DNA of 64,000 bases from Mangrovicella endophytica (GCF_002893625.1 NZ_PKMZ01000002.1:434001-498000), one strand, 5' to 3'; counted from the first letter of the stretch, positions 43,135 to 51,155 are shown. The notes: generated by a model from the sequence alone, not told the origin. A program made the numbers and translations.

Positions 43135-44103
43135 TCAGGCTCCGACCTGCGCCCGCCGCGCATCGCGCCCGCCGCGACGACGCCCACCACCCGCATCACC
43201 GGCCGGTGCCACGCCTTGCGCCGGAGCCGCGGTCGCACCCGCCGGCTGGACGTCGCGATAGGTGCGGATCCAGGTCATGCAGGAGGGGTCGTTGCCCATC
43301 AGCACGTTGGCGCCGCGCACCGCTTCCATCTCCTGCGGCCGGCACGGATTCATGATGGCGCTGGTCATGCCGGCGGCAATCGCCATCGGCAGGAAGGCGG
43401 CATTGATGCCATGCCGGTGCGGCAGGCCGAAGGAGATGTTGGAAGCGCCGCAGGTGGTATTGACGCCGAGCTCCTCGCGCAGGCGGCGGACCAGCGAGAA
43501 GACCTGCCGCCCGGCCGTCGCCATGGCGCCGATCGGCATGACCAGAGGATCGACGACGATGTCATGCGGCTTGATGCCGTAGTCGGCCGCGTGCTGCACG
43601 ATCTTGCGCGCAACCTCGAAGCGCACGTCCGGATCTTCCGAGATGCCGGTCTCGTCGTTGGAGATCGCCACGACCGGGACGTCGTATTTCTTGATCAGCG
43701 GCAGGATCGCCTCGAGCTTCTCGAGCTCGCCGGTGACGGAGTTCACCAGCGGCCGACCTTGCGTCACCTCCAGCGCCGCCTTGATGGCGGAGGAGACGGA
43801 GGAATCGATCGAGATCGGCAGGTCGGTCAGGCTCTGGACGAGCTGGATGGTCCGGACGAGGAGCGGCGGCTCGGAGACATTCGGGTCGACCGCGGTGACG
43901 CCGGCATTGACGTCGAGCATCGTCGCGCCGGCCGCGACCTGGTCGGCGACATCCTTGGCGACCGTGTCGAAGTTGCCGGCGACCATTTCGGCCGCGAGCT
44001 TCTTGCGGCCGGTCGGGTTGATGCGCTCGCCGATGACGCAGAAAGGCTCGTCAAAGCCGATGACGATCTCGCGCTTGGCCGAGGCCACCACGGTGCGGGT
44101 CAT
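43135..44103 (-). CDS. Methyltetrahydrofolate:corrinoid methyltransferase (pterin-binding, MtgA/AcsE-like)
   Basis: A 322-residue protein with a DHPS-like TIM barrel: GERINPTGRKKL, GATMLDVNAGV, PISIDSSVSSAIKAAL, VNSVTGE, CGASNISFGLPHRHGINAAFLPMAIAAGMTSAIMNP. These motifs mark corrinoid-dependent methyltransferases that exchange a methyl group between a corrinoid protein and tetrahydrofolate. The C-terminus ends in a tail GGGRRRGGRDARRAQVGA. GGGAGGA precedes ATG. It lies 27 bases after the MetF-like gene. In this setting it would move methyl groups from the corrinoid protein to THF for oxidation. Confidence 0.92.
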   Translation of the reverse strand: MTRTVVASAKREIVIGFDEPFCVIGERINPTGRKKLAAEMVAGNFDTVAKDVADQVAAGATMLDVNAGVTAVDPNVSEPPLLVRTIQLVQSLTDLPISIDSSVSSAIKAALEVTQGRPLVNSVTGELEKLEAILPLIKKYDVPVVAISNDETGISEDPDVRFEVARKIVQHAADYGIKPHDIVVDPLVMPIGAMATAGRQVFSLVRRLREELGVNTTCGASNISFGLPHRHGINAAFLPMAIAAGMTSAIMNPCRPQEMEAVRGANVLMGNDPSCMTWIRTYRDVQPAGATAAPAQGVAPAGDAGGGRRRGGRDARRAQVGA

Positions 44104-44130
44104 GATGTTCCTCCCCTCGGACGTGCCGCG

Positions 44131-45033
44131 TCAGGCCTGCAGCCGCAGCGGTTCGGCGTCTAGACCTACAGTGCCGGCGTTCCATGAGCCACGCTCGTAG
44201 AGCCATTCGGCCGACTTTTTCAGCCCACCGAAGGGAAAGACATGGATCTGGCGCACGGAGGTCTCGGCGCCGGCCTCCTGCCAGTGCCGCTCGATCGGGC
44301 CGACGACGGCTTCCGGCGAGTGGGTCGTGGCGAGGGCGGTTAGGGCGAGGGCGCGCTTCTTCAGGAAGGCGACGGAGTTGCCGACGCCGCAGAGCGCCGC
44401 GTATTTGATGAGCGTCGTGATCTTGGCGGGCCCGGCGACGCCGAGATGGATCGGCAGGCCGACGCCGGATTCGCGCACCGCCATCGACCACTGGATGAAC
44501 ATCTCCGCGTCGAAGCCGAACTGGGTGACGATGCGCATGCGCGCGCCCGTGCGCTCGGCGAAGTCGCGCTTCAGGCGCAGCGCGCTCTCGGCCGTGGTCA
44601 GCGAGAAGTCGGGCGAGCCCTCGGGATGGCCGGCGACGCCGATCTCGGTGATGCCGTAGCGGTCGAACAGTCCGCTCTCCAGTACCTCCATGGAGGAGGT
44701 GAAGGGGCCGGCCGCCTTATCGAGGCCGCCGCCGATGACGAGGATGTCGGTGACGCCTGCCTCCTCGGCATAGGCGCGGATGCGTGTCTCCAGCTCTTCG
44801 CGGCTGCGAATGCGGCGGGCCGGGATGTGCGGTACCGGCTTGTAGCCGAGATCGCTGACGCGCTTCGTCGCCGCGATGAAGGACTTCACGGGATCAACGC
44901 CGACATCGGTCAGGTAGGTGCGCGTTCCCTGCGGGAAGAGGCCGGGAAGATCGGCCGATTCCAGCGCCTGCTTCGGCGCGACCTCGATCGAGGCGGGGAT
45001 GGGCGTGCTGCGCATTGCGGTGGCCGACATCAT
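44131..45033 (-). CDS. Methylenetetrahydrofolate reductase family protein
   Basis: A 300-residue MetF-like flavoprotein: DVGVDPVKSFIAATKRVSDLGYKPVPHIPARRI, DILVIGGGLDK, GVAGHPEGSP, RIVTQFGFDAEMFIQW and LGVAGPAKITTLIKYA follow the MetF barrel. It interconverts 5-methyl- and 5,10-methylene-THF. Being in an operon with a corrinoid:THF methyltransferase, it probably runs in the oxidative direction, although the same enzyme could supply methyl-THF. The ATGATG start overlaps the stop of the Virulence_fact gene by 4 bases. Confidence 0.9.
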   Translation of the reverse strand: MMSATAMRSTPIPASIEVAPKQALESADLPGLFPQGTRTYLTDVGVDPVKSFIAATKRVSDLGYKPVPHIPARRIRSREELETRIRAYAEEAGVTDILVIGGGLDKAAGPFTSSMEVLESGLFDRYGITEIGVAGHPEGSPDFSLTTAESALRLKRDFAERTGARMRIVTQFGFDAEMFIQWSMAVRESGVGLPIHLGVAGPAKITTLIKYAALCGVGNSVAFLKKRALALTALATTHSPEAVVGPIERHWQEAGAETSVRQIHVFPFGGLKKSAEWLYERGSWNAGTVGLDAEPLRLQA

Positions 45034-45329
45034 GTCTCATGCCCTTCGTTGGCGATCAGCGTCTTCAGGCGGGATGCATCGTAGGCGGTATCGATCTCTG
45101 CGAGTGCACGGTCGGCTTCGGCTTCCAGGTCAGTCGCCTCGCTCGGCGAGGAGACGCGCCGCCATTCCGCCAGATAGGCATCGGAATCCTTGGCTCCGAC
45201 GCGCATCGCGCACATGTCGACGGCTTCGATGAAGCGAAGCGGCAGCTCCCGGCGGGCGGCCTTGCGGCCCTGCCGGACGACCACTTGGGCGGGAATGTCG
45301 CGCCAGTAGACGATCTGAAGCTCGGCCAC
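45030..45329 (-). CDS. Virulence_fact domain small protein
   Basis: A 99-residue protein matching the family labelled virulence factor: QIVYWRDIPAQVVVRQGRKAARRELPLRFIEAVDMCAMRVGAKDSDAYLAEWRR. GTG start with GGGAGG. It is the first gene of the operon encoding MetF-like reductase, methyl-THF:corrinoid methyltransferase, a small unknown protein and the corrinoid activator, with a 4-base overlap into the reductase gene. Despite its family name, its context indicates a role in one-carbon or corrinoid metabolism; the biochemical activity is unknown. Confidence 0.85.
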   Translation of the reverse strand: MAELQIVYWRDIPAQVVVRQGRKAARRELPLRFIEAVDMCAMRVGAKDSDAYLAEWRRVSSPSEATDLEAEADRALAEIDTAYDASRLKTLIANEGHET

Positions 45330-45413
45330 GGCACGCCTCCCGCTGAAGTGCTGCTACCTTAGGAGGATACGCCTGTGCCGGCTGCGCTTCTCACGACAGC
45401 GGCCACGTCGGAA

Positions 45414-45440
45414 TGCGACATGATGGAGAGAGTGCGACAT
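45414..45440. promoter_or_regulatory. Direct repeats TGCGACAT upstream of the corrinoid operon
   Basis: TGCGACAT occurs at 45414-45421 and 45433-45440, in direct orientation with a 19-base period (about two helical turns), 85 bases upstream of the first gene. Direct repeats on one DNA face are typical of AraC-family activator sites, so the GlxA/GbdR-like regulator at 37.3-38.4 kb is a candidate. Confidence 0.4.
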
Positions 45441-45515
45441 CGGGCGCCTGGCGGCTCTGCGATGGCGGCCGCGCATCGTGGCGATCACGGACGTCCGTGG
45501 CTTGAGCCGCCCGCC

Positions 45516-46130
45516 TCAGATGAAGTGCATGAAGGCGTAGAGCGCTCCGCCATAGACGACGGCGAGCAGGATGATGGAGGCGATCCCCAGCAGGACACCG
45601 GCGCCGAGCCACAAGCCGTCCCGCACCGTCAGCGCGACGCCGAGGAAGCCGACGGCAATGCCCGGGAACATGTTGGTCAGCGGCGCCGGGAACAGCACCA
45701 GCGACGACAGGAACAGGGCGAACCAGCCGATGGCCATCGACAGGGCCTTGTCTTCTGCCGGCCAGTAACGGTGCCGCGCGAGGCGCTCGGCGCGCCGGAG
45801 CGGCGGGCCGATCCGCGCCATCACCCGCGCGAGAAGCTCGCGGCTGAAGCGCATGGCGCGCACGCGCTCCGGCAGCCAGAGATGTCGGCGTCCGAGGGCC
45901 AGCTGCAAGGAGACGACGCAGAGCGGCAGGCCGCAGATCAGCGAGGCGCCGGGCGGCAGCGGTATGGCATTCATGCCGCCGAACAGGATGAAGAACGCCC
46001 CGAAGGCACGGGCATCGAAGGCGTTCGCTATGTCGCCAACGGTGATGTCTGCGCCCGCGCCGACCGAGAGGCCGCGCAGGATGGCCGAGATGCGGCGCTG
46101 CGGGCGTCGTATCCGGCGCTTGCTGGACAT
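45516..46130 (-). CDS. ExoD family exopolysaccharide-related membrane protein
   Basis: A 204-residue inner-membrane protein of the ExoD family. It has an N-terminal cytosolic segment with SVGADITVGDIANAFDARAFGAFFILFGGMNAIPLPPG and about four membrane helices. ExoD in rhizobia affects exopolysaccharide production and alkali tolerance; its molecular function is unresolved. It is transcribed toward the corrinoid operon but separated by the presumed promoter region at 45330-45515. Confidence 0.88.
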   Translation of the reverse strand: MSSKRRIRRPQRRISAILRGLSVGAGADITVGDIANAFDARAFGAFFILFGGMNAIPLPPGASLICGLPLCVVSLQLALGRRHLWLPERVRAMRFSRELLARVMARIGPPLRRAERLARHRYWPAEDKALSMAIGWFALFLSSLVLFPAPLTNMFPGIAVGFLGVALTVRDGLWLGAGVLLGIASIILLAVVYGGALYAFMHFI

Positions 46131-46345
46131 CGGGAGAGTTGCGCTATCGGCGGAAATGGACAGGCCCCGGCGGCTGATGGTCGTCGGCGAGCTTACGCCT
46201 GGACGCTACAATATAGGTGCTCTTTGAAAAGAATTTGCGGCGACGGTTAGCGGCGTGTTGGCATGACTGCGGAAGACCCGAGCGGTCCGGCTCGAGGCAC
46301 GCCCGGTTGGGACCGCTTCGTCAGGCTCGCTCCGGCGCCGTGGGC

Positions 46346-46552
46346 TCAGCCCGCATCCTGATCGTCTTCGTGGTCCTCGTCCTCATCATCACCGATGTCC
46401 GCGCCGATCAGCCGCTCGCCGTTCGGCACCCCGGCATAGTCGTTGTCCATCCGCTCAACGACGTTGCCGAAGTAGCCGCCGTCGGCGTCGCGGCTCGCCG
46501 GCGGCTGCGGCGTGGGATCCGGTGTGCCTGGCTTGCGCGGTGTGTCTGACAT
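46346..46552 (-). CDS. Small acidic hypothetical protein
   Basis: A 68-residue proline- and acid-rich protein (SDTPRKPGTPDPTPQPP at the start, GDDEDEDHEDD at the end), probably disordered. A near-ideal ribosome binding site AAAGGAGG lies before the ATG. Similar in style to the acidic protein at 38733-39062. The middle FGNVVERMDNDYAGVPNGERLIG could be a short structured motif. Not recognised. Confidence 0.65.
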   Translation of the reverse strand: MSDTPRKPGTPDPTPQPPASRDADGGYFGNVVERMDNDYAGVPNGERLIGADIGDDEDEDHEDDQDAG

Positions 46553-46629
46553 GCGGTCCTCCTTTGCCGAGAAGGAATGCGGAGCCGGTTGCGGGCGTTC
46601 CGTGCCGTCTTCGAAGGCGCGCGGTGCGC

Positions 46630-47271
46630 TCAGGATGCGCGCCGGGCCGTGGCGGCAAGAAGAGCCGCCGGCAGGTCGCCATAGCCGACGCTGCGGCGCT
46701 GATAGGCAAGGCCGAGCCGTCGGGCGATTGCCGCGGCGGCAGCATCGAGCTCGGGATCATCCTCTTGGGCGATATAGACGACGCGCTCGTAGCGCCCGAA
46801 CAGCATGTCGCGCATCTCGGGATAACGATCGAGCTTCAGCGGCTTTGCGACGAAAGCGTCGAACTGGCGCGCCAGGAAGTCGGTGAGCCAGAAGGTCGTC
46901 AGATGCGCGTCGCCCTCGTCGGCGAAGCGGTCGTTGCCGCTGAAGAAGGAGTAGCAATGGGGGCCGGCGATGCGCTCGACCCCTTCGCGCTCACACAGGG
47001 CATCGAGAAGACCGCCGGTGCCGCAATCGGCATAGGCGATGAAGATGCGGGAGGCGCCGCCGGCCCGTGCCTCCGCAATGGCGGCCTCGACCGCGGGCGT
47101 GATCTTCTGCGGTGCGTTGTGGAGGATCGCCGGCAGGCAGGTGAGATCGACATGGCTGAGGCCGTTCGCCTCCATCACCGCCAGGACCTCGCGGGCGATG
47201 GCGCCACAGGCGATCACCGTCACCCGCTCCGCTGCGGTCGATTCATCCGAGATCGGTTTATTCGCAACCAA
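46630..47271 (-). CDS. DUF1638 protein linked to corrinoid methyl transfer
   Basis: A 213-residue DUF1638 protein. Recognisable are VIACGAIAREV, LPAILHNAPQKI, IFIAYADCGTGGLLD and GPHCYSFFSG; the conserved Cys in ACGA, DCGTGG and PHCY could bind metal. Homologues sit next to MttB-family and corrinoid genes in many genomes, yet the activity is not established. Start uncertain: TTG 47271 lacks a ribosome binding site; GTG 47223 (GGAG upstream) would begin directly at VTVIACG. Divergent from the entericidin gene. Confidence 0.85.
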   Translation of the reverse strand: MVANKPISDESTAAERVTVIACGAIAREVLAVMEANGLSHVDLTCLPAILHNAPQKITPAVEAAIAEARAGGASRIFIAYADCGTGGLLDALCEREGVERIAGPHCYSFFSGNDRFADEGDAHLTTFWLTDFLARQFDAFVAKPLKLDRYPEMRDMLFGRYERVVYIAQEDDPELDAAAAAIARRLGLAYQRRSVGYGDLPAALLAATARRAS

Positions 47272-47434
47272 TTTTTCGTCCCGCGGGAACTCGGCGCTGC
47301 CTCTGCCGTTTTTCCGTCAAAATGAACGTCCGGCGCGGATGCGGCGGTCGCCTTCATCGAACAGCTCGCGCACGGTCATTGCCGAAGCAATCCCGCTCCG
47401 GAACCCGCTGCGAGGCGTAACCGGAGAAACTGCC

Positions 47435-47581
47435 ATGAAGAACCGCATCGCTCTCGTGTCGCTTGTCCTCGCTGGCGCGCTCGCCCTGTCAGCCTGCGCC
47501 AACACCGTCCGCGGCGTCGGCCGTGACGTTGGCAACACGGTCGACGCGACCGGCGCTGCGGCGAACGACATCGCCAACTAA
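47435..47581 (+). CDS. Entericidin A/B family lipoprotein
   Basis: A 48-residue lipoprotein: signal peptide with lipobox LSAC, then NTVRGVGRDVGNTVDATGAAANDIAN, the short entericidin pattern. GGAG precedes ATG 47435. Entericidins are small membrane lipoproteins associated with stress; in Hyphomicrobiales they are usually single genes. A clear terminator follows. Confidence 0.9.
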   Translation: MKNRIALVSLVLAGALALSACANTVRGVGRDVGNTVDATGAAANDIAN

Positions 47582-47608
47582 GCGGCGTCGCTTCATTCCC
47601 GAATGGCC

Positions 47609-47634
47609 GAAGGCTCGGAGCGATCCGGGCCTTC
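47609..47634 (+). terminator. Hairpin terminator with GCGA tetraloop after entericidin
   Basis: GAAGGCTCGGA and TCCGGGCCTTC pair over 11 positions (one G-T wobble) around a GNRA-type loop GCGA, followed by TGCTTTAT. Confidence 0.75.
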
Positions 47635-47761
47635 TGCTTTATAGGCCTTCGAGCCAATCAGATCGGGCGCCCGGCTGCGCTGTGCAAGGTGCTGCGGATC
47701 CCGCAATCGCTGCCGCCGCAGCAAGGGTGCAGCGGCAGCCGAGCCGAGCGGCGGCGGACGA

Positions 47762-48463
47762 TCAGCCGGCGGCGAGCTGGTTGTGCTTGCGCTTGATCAG
47801 GTCCTTGGCCGTTTCGACCGTCACCGCCGCGTCGCGGCAATAGGCATCGGCGCCGACCGCCTTGGCGAAGTCCTCGTTCAGCGGTGCGCCGCCGACCAGC
47901 ACGATGACGTCGTCGCGGATGCCCTGCTGCACCAGCGTGTCGATGACGACCTTCATGTAAGGCATGGTCGTCGTCAGCAGCGCCGACATGCCGAGGAACT
48001 CCGGCTTGTGCTCCTCGATCGCGGCCAGATACTCCTCGACTGAGGTGTTGATGCCGAGATCGACGACGTCGAAGCCCGCGCCCTCCATCATCATGCCGAC
48101 GAGGTTCTTGCCGATGTCGTGGATGTCGCCCTTCACCGTGCCGATGACCAGCTTGCCCTGCTTGGGGGCGCCGGTCTCGGCGAGCAGCGGGCGCAGGATC
48201 GTCATGCCCGCCTTCATGGCGTTGGCCGACAGAAGCACCTCGGGCACGAAGAGGATGCCGTCGCGGAAATCCTCGCCAACGATGCGCATGCCTTCGACAA
48301 GCGCCTTGGTGAGGACGTCATAGGGCGTCCAGCCGCGTTCGAGGAGGATCTGTGTGCCTTCCTCGATCTCCTCCTTCAGCCCGTCATAGAGGTCGTCCTT
48401 CATCTGGGCGACGAGATCGTCGTCGCTCAGTTCGGAAAGAACGATATCGTCTTCATCTGCCAT
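47762..48463 (-). CDS. Corrinoid (B12-binding) methyl-carrier protein, MttC/MtgC-like
   Basis: A 233-residue corrinoid protein. Residues about 20-95 are the helical cap (B12-binding 2); about 100-230 the Rossmann B12 domain with GTVKGDIHDIGKNLV, in which H115 of DxHxxG is the lower cobalt ligand, then GMSALLTTTM and VLVGGAPLNEDFA. It carries methyl groups between methyltransferases. The first 35 residues are remarkably acidic (about 15 D/E), opposite in charge to the Arg-rich tails of its likely partners. ATG 48463 is preferred (GGGG at 9 bases); ATG 48472 is too close to it. Divergent from the MttB-family gene. Confidence 0.94.
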   Translation of the reverse strand: MADEDDIVLSELSDDDLVAQMKDDLYDGLKEEIEEGTQILLERGWTPYDVLTKALVEGMRIVGEDFRDGILFVPEVLLSANAMKAGMTILRPLLAETGAPKQGKLVIGTVKGDIHDIGKNLVGMMMEGAGFDVVDLGINTSVEEYLAAIEEHKPEFLGMSALLTTTMPYMKVVIDTLVQQGIRDDVIVLVGGAPLNEDFAKAVGADAYCRDAAVTVETAKDLIKRKHNQLAAG

Positions 48464-48741
48464 TACGGACATCCCCGCCGCAGTCCGGCACTCCGCCTTC
48501 AAGGCGCGCCGCTTCGATCAAGGAGGATAGAGCAAGCGCGATCCTTCGCAATCGTCTCCAGCGACATGGCGTGCGGCAGAATGCGACGCGCACGCAGGGC
48601 CTTACGCGGCGCACCGCTGTCGCCCACGCGTCAGGCGCCGCCGCATCCGGAATTGCGGGCCGGCTTGGCGCCGCTACAATCGCTGTGAATGACGATTGCG
48701 CCGGCTGCCGCTGACTGCGGCGATTCGGCAGGGAGACGGCC
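48464..48741. promoter_or_regulatory. Divergent promoter region, corrinoid protein / MttB genes
   Basis: A 278-base gap that must drive both genes. It contains GCGACAT (48561), TGCGAC (48582) and TGTCGC (48618), the same core seen upstream of the operon at 45329. A plus-strand GGGAG lies before the MttB ATG. No cobalamin riboswitch signature was recognised. Confidence 0.45.
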
Positions 48742-50322
48742 ATGACGGACGACATCGCGGGACTGGACGGAGTCGGCGCGGCAGCGGGCGGCGAGGGACG
48801 ACGCGGCCGGGGCGGCGCCTCGGCGCGGCGGGCCGCACGCACCCAATCGGGCAGCGGGCCGAAGTTGACCTACATCACCCGCCGCATTCCCGAATACGAG
48901 GTGCTGAACGAGGAAGGCATCTCCCTGATCGAGGCCAATGCCGACACGGTGCTGGAAGAGATCGGTATCGAATTCCGGGACGATCCGGAGGCGCTTGCCA
49001 TGTGGCGCGAGGCTGGCGCGGATGTGAAGGAGAACCGCGTACGCTTCCCCAAGGGGCTGTGCCGCGAGCTCCTGAAGACGGCGCCGCGCACCTTCACCCA
49101 GCACGCCCGCAATCCCGCCAACAACGTCCAGATTGGCGGCAAGGCCACCGTCTTCGCGCCGGTCTACGGTCCGCCATTCGTGCGCGACCTCGACGGCAAG
49201 CGGCGCTACGCCACGATCGAGGATTTCCGCAACATCGTGAAGCTCGCCTATATGGCGCCGGCAATCCACCATTCCGGCGGCACGGTCTGCGAGCCTGTCG
49301 ACATCCCCGTCAACAAGCGGCACCTCGACATGGTGCACGCCCATATGCGCTACTCCGACAAGCCGTTCATGGGCTCAGTGACGGCGCCGGAGCGCGCCGT
49401 CGATACGGTGGAGATGTGCCGCATCCTCTTCGGCGAGAAGTTCGTCGACGAGAATACGGTGGTGATCAACCTGATCAACGCCAACTCGCCGATGACCTTC
49501 GACGGCACCATGCTCGGCGCCTTGAAGGTCTATGCGCGGGCGAACCAGGCCTGCATCGTCACCCCCTTCATCCTCGCCGGCGCCATGAGCCCGGTGACGG
49601 TGGCCGGCACGCTGACGCAGGTGCTGGCCGAGGTGCTGGCGGGCGCGGCCTTTACGCAGCTCTGCCGCAAGGGCGCGCCAGTGGTGTTCGGCACCTTTGC
49701 CTCGTCGATCTCCATGCAGTCTGGCGCGCCGACCTTCGGCACGCCGGAGCCCTCGCTCGTGTCGCTCGGCGCAGCGCAGCTCGCCCGCCGGCTGGGACTG
49801 CCCTTCCGCACCGGCGGCTCGCTCTGCGCCTCGAAGGTACCCGATGCGCAAGCAGCCTATGAGAGCGCCAACACGCTGAACTCGACGCTGCTCGCCGGCA
49901 CCAACTTCGTGCTGCATGCGGCGGGCTGGCTCGAGGGTGGTCTCGCCACCTGCTACGAGAAGTTCATCATGGACTGCGACCAGCTCGGCATGATGCAGCG
50001 CTTCTCGGAAGGGGTCGATCTCAGCGAGAACGGGCAGGCGCTGAGCGCGATCCGCGAGGTGGGCCCGGGCAGCCATTTCCTCGGCTGCGCCCATACGCAG
50101 GCGAATTTCCAGACGGCGTTCTACCGCTCGACCATTGCCGACAACAATTCCTACGAGCAGTGGCTGGCCGAGGGCGAGCAGCGGGCCGAGAACCGCGCCA
50201 ATGCCCTTTGCCGCAAGTGGCTGGAGACCTACGAGGCGCCGGCGCTCGACGCCGGCATCGAGGAGGGGCTGACCGCCTTCATCCGGCGGCGCAAGGAGTC
50301 CGAACCCGACGCTTTCGCCTGA
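48742..50322 (+). CDS. MttB-superfamily methylamine/betaine:corrinoid methyltransferase (non-pyrrolysine)
   Basis: A 526-residue MttB-family protein (TIM barrel): IPEYEVLNEEGISLIEANADTVLEEIGIEF, GPPFVRDLDGKRRYATIEDF, YSDKPFMGSVTAPERAVDTVEM, NANSPMTFDGTML. The frame is open throughout with no internal amber codon, so it belongs to the non-Pyl group, whose studied members demethylate glycine betaine, proline betaine, carnitine or butyrobetaine. Residues 18-33 form an Arg/Gly-rich segment EGRRGRGGASARRAAR ahead of the conserved core. It lies divergent to its corrinoid partner. Substrate not determinable by eye; a betaine is the best guess. Confidence 0.93.
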   Translation: MTDDIAGLDGVGAAAGGEGRRGRGGASARRAARTQSGSGPKLTYITRRIPEYEVLNEEGISLIEANADTVLEEIGIEFRDDPEALAMWREAGADVKENRVRFPKGLCRELLKTAPRTFTQHARNPANNVQIGGKATVFAPVYGPPFVRDLDGKRRYATIEDFRNIVKLAYMAPAIHHSGGTVCEPVDIPVNKRHLDMVHAHMRYSDKPFMGSVTAPERAVDTVEMCRILFGEKFVDENTVVINLINANSPMTFDGTMLGALKVYARANQACIVTPFILAGAMSPVTVAGTLTQVLAEVLAGAAFTQLCRKGAPVVFGTFASSISMQSGAPTFGTPEPSLVSLGAAQLARRLGLPFRTGGSLCASKVPDAQAAYESANTLNSTLLAGTNFVLHAAGWLEGGLATCYEKFIMDCDQLGMMQRFSEGVDLSENGQALSAIREVGPGSHFLGCAHTQANFQTAFYRSTIADNNSYEQWLAEGEQRAENRANALCRKWLETYEAPALDAGIEEGLTAFIRRRKESEPDAFA

Positions 50323-50409
50323 AGGCGTCAGGCGGACCCGGCCGCCAAGCTAGGTGATCTGATCCACCGTGCCGTCTGGCGCACCGGCTGGAGCTAAGGT
50401 CGAATGAGA

Positions 50410-50440
50410 CGAGCGCGACGGCCCTACGTTTTCGCGCTCG
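50410..50440. terminator. Hairpin between convergent MttB and HicB genes
   Basis: CGAGCGCGA and TCGCGCTCG form a perfect 9-bp stem around a 13-base loop, midway between two convergent genes. No T run. Confidence 0.5.
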
Positions 50441-50474
50441 ATCGTCGCCTATCGGAGAGAGCACCTCTCGGCGC

Positions 50475-50807
50475 CTACCGCAGCGCTGCTCGCTCCAAGG
50501 TCGAGACCACCCACTTGTTGAGGCTGACCCCCGCCCTCCTGGCAGCGGACACGAAAGCTCGATGAGCCGAAGGCTCAGTGCGGACAACGAACTGTCCCGA
50601 GAAGGGCTTCTCCGGTTCCTCGCCGCGCTCCTTGCAGAAGGCCAGATAGTCCTCGACGGAGTCGCGGAAGGCCGTCTTCAGCTCCGCGACGGAGGCACCC
50701 TGGAAGGTGATGACATCACGGAGGTTGAGGACTTCCCCATGGAAGATCTCCGCTTCGTCATCGAACTCGACCGCTGCTTCATAGGCCTTGTAGCGCATTA
50801 CCGTCAT
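50475..50807 (-). CDS. hicB: HicB family antitoxin
   Basis: A 110-residue HicB: degenerate RNase H-like N-terminal half (YEAAVEFDDEAEIFHGEVLNLRDVITFQGASVAELKTAFRDSVEDYLAFCKERGEEPEKPFSG) and a C-terminal ribbon-helix-helix (FVVRTEPSAHRAFVSAARRAGVSLNKWVVSTLERA) that binds DNA. The start overlaps the hicA stop by 4 bases (ATGA). Confidence 0.93.
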   Translation of the reverse strand: MTVMRYKAYEAAVEFDDEAEIFHGEVLNLRDVITFQGASVAELKTAFRDSVEDYLAFCKERGEEPEKPFSGQFVVRTEPSAHRAFVSAARRAGVSLNKWVVSTLERAALR

Positions 50808-51064
50808 GGCTTGATCCCTGCCTCGGTCAGGAAGCGACGCACCGATTTCACCGCGCCTTTGTCGGTCTCCTTCTGAGGATGCGGGCGGTGAAATACCGCG
50901 CGTATCCCGTTGAGCACCACGCGCACGCGCGATCCATGGCCCTCGCTGATCTCGGCGCCGCAAGCGTCCAGAAGAGCCTCGATATTCCGCCAAGCGATAC
51001 CGGCACGAACCGGATCGTCGAAGATGGCTTCTAGCGTGGCCTCATGCTTCTTGTTCAGAGGCAT
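50804..51064 (-). CDS. hicA: HicA family mRNA interferase toxin
   Basis: An 86-residue HicA: KKHEATLEAIFDDPVRAGIAWRNIEALLDACGAEISEGHGSRVRVVLNGIRAVFHRPHPQKETDKGAVKSVRRFLTEAGI. It is the variant that has SRVRV in place of the usual GSHxxF, with the histidines in HRPHP and EGHGS as candidates for catalysis. ATG 51064 lies just downstream of a 7-1-7 inverted repeat. HicA cleaves mRNA in complex with ribosomes and is neutralised by HicB. Confidence 0.9.
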   Translation of the reverse strand: MPLNKKHEATLEAIFDDPVRAGIAWRNIEALLDACGAEISEGHGSRVRVVLNGIRAVFHRPHPQKETDKGAVKSVRRFLTEAGIKP

Positions 51065-51068
51065 ATAG

Positions 51069-51083
51069 TATCGCCTGGCGATA
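51069..51083. promoter_or_regulatory. HicAB operator, 7-1-7 perfect inverted repeat
   Basis: TATCGCC-T-GGCGATA immediately upstream of the hicA start. Position and symmetry fit autorepression by HicB's ribbon-helix-helix domain. Confidence 0.65.
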
Positions 51084-51155
51084 TCATCAACAGCGGGCGT
51101 TGACCCAGACCTGCACGACAATGCGCCGCCTGGTACTCGTTCGCCAGCCCTCCGC

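Noticed and set aside
45330-48741. Cobalamin riboswitch upstream of B12-dependent genes
   Set aside because: I looked for B12-box-like sequence in the leader regions and saw none; a covariance-model search would be decisive.
48742-50322. Pyrrolysine-containing MttB
   Set aside because: The frame has no internal TAG and no pyl genes are present, so it is a non-Pyl member.
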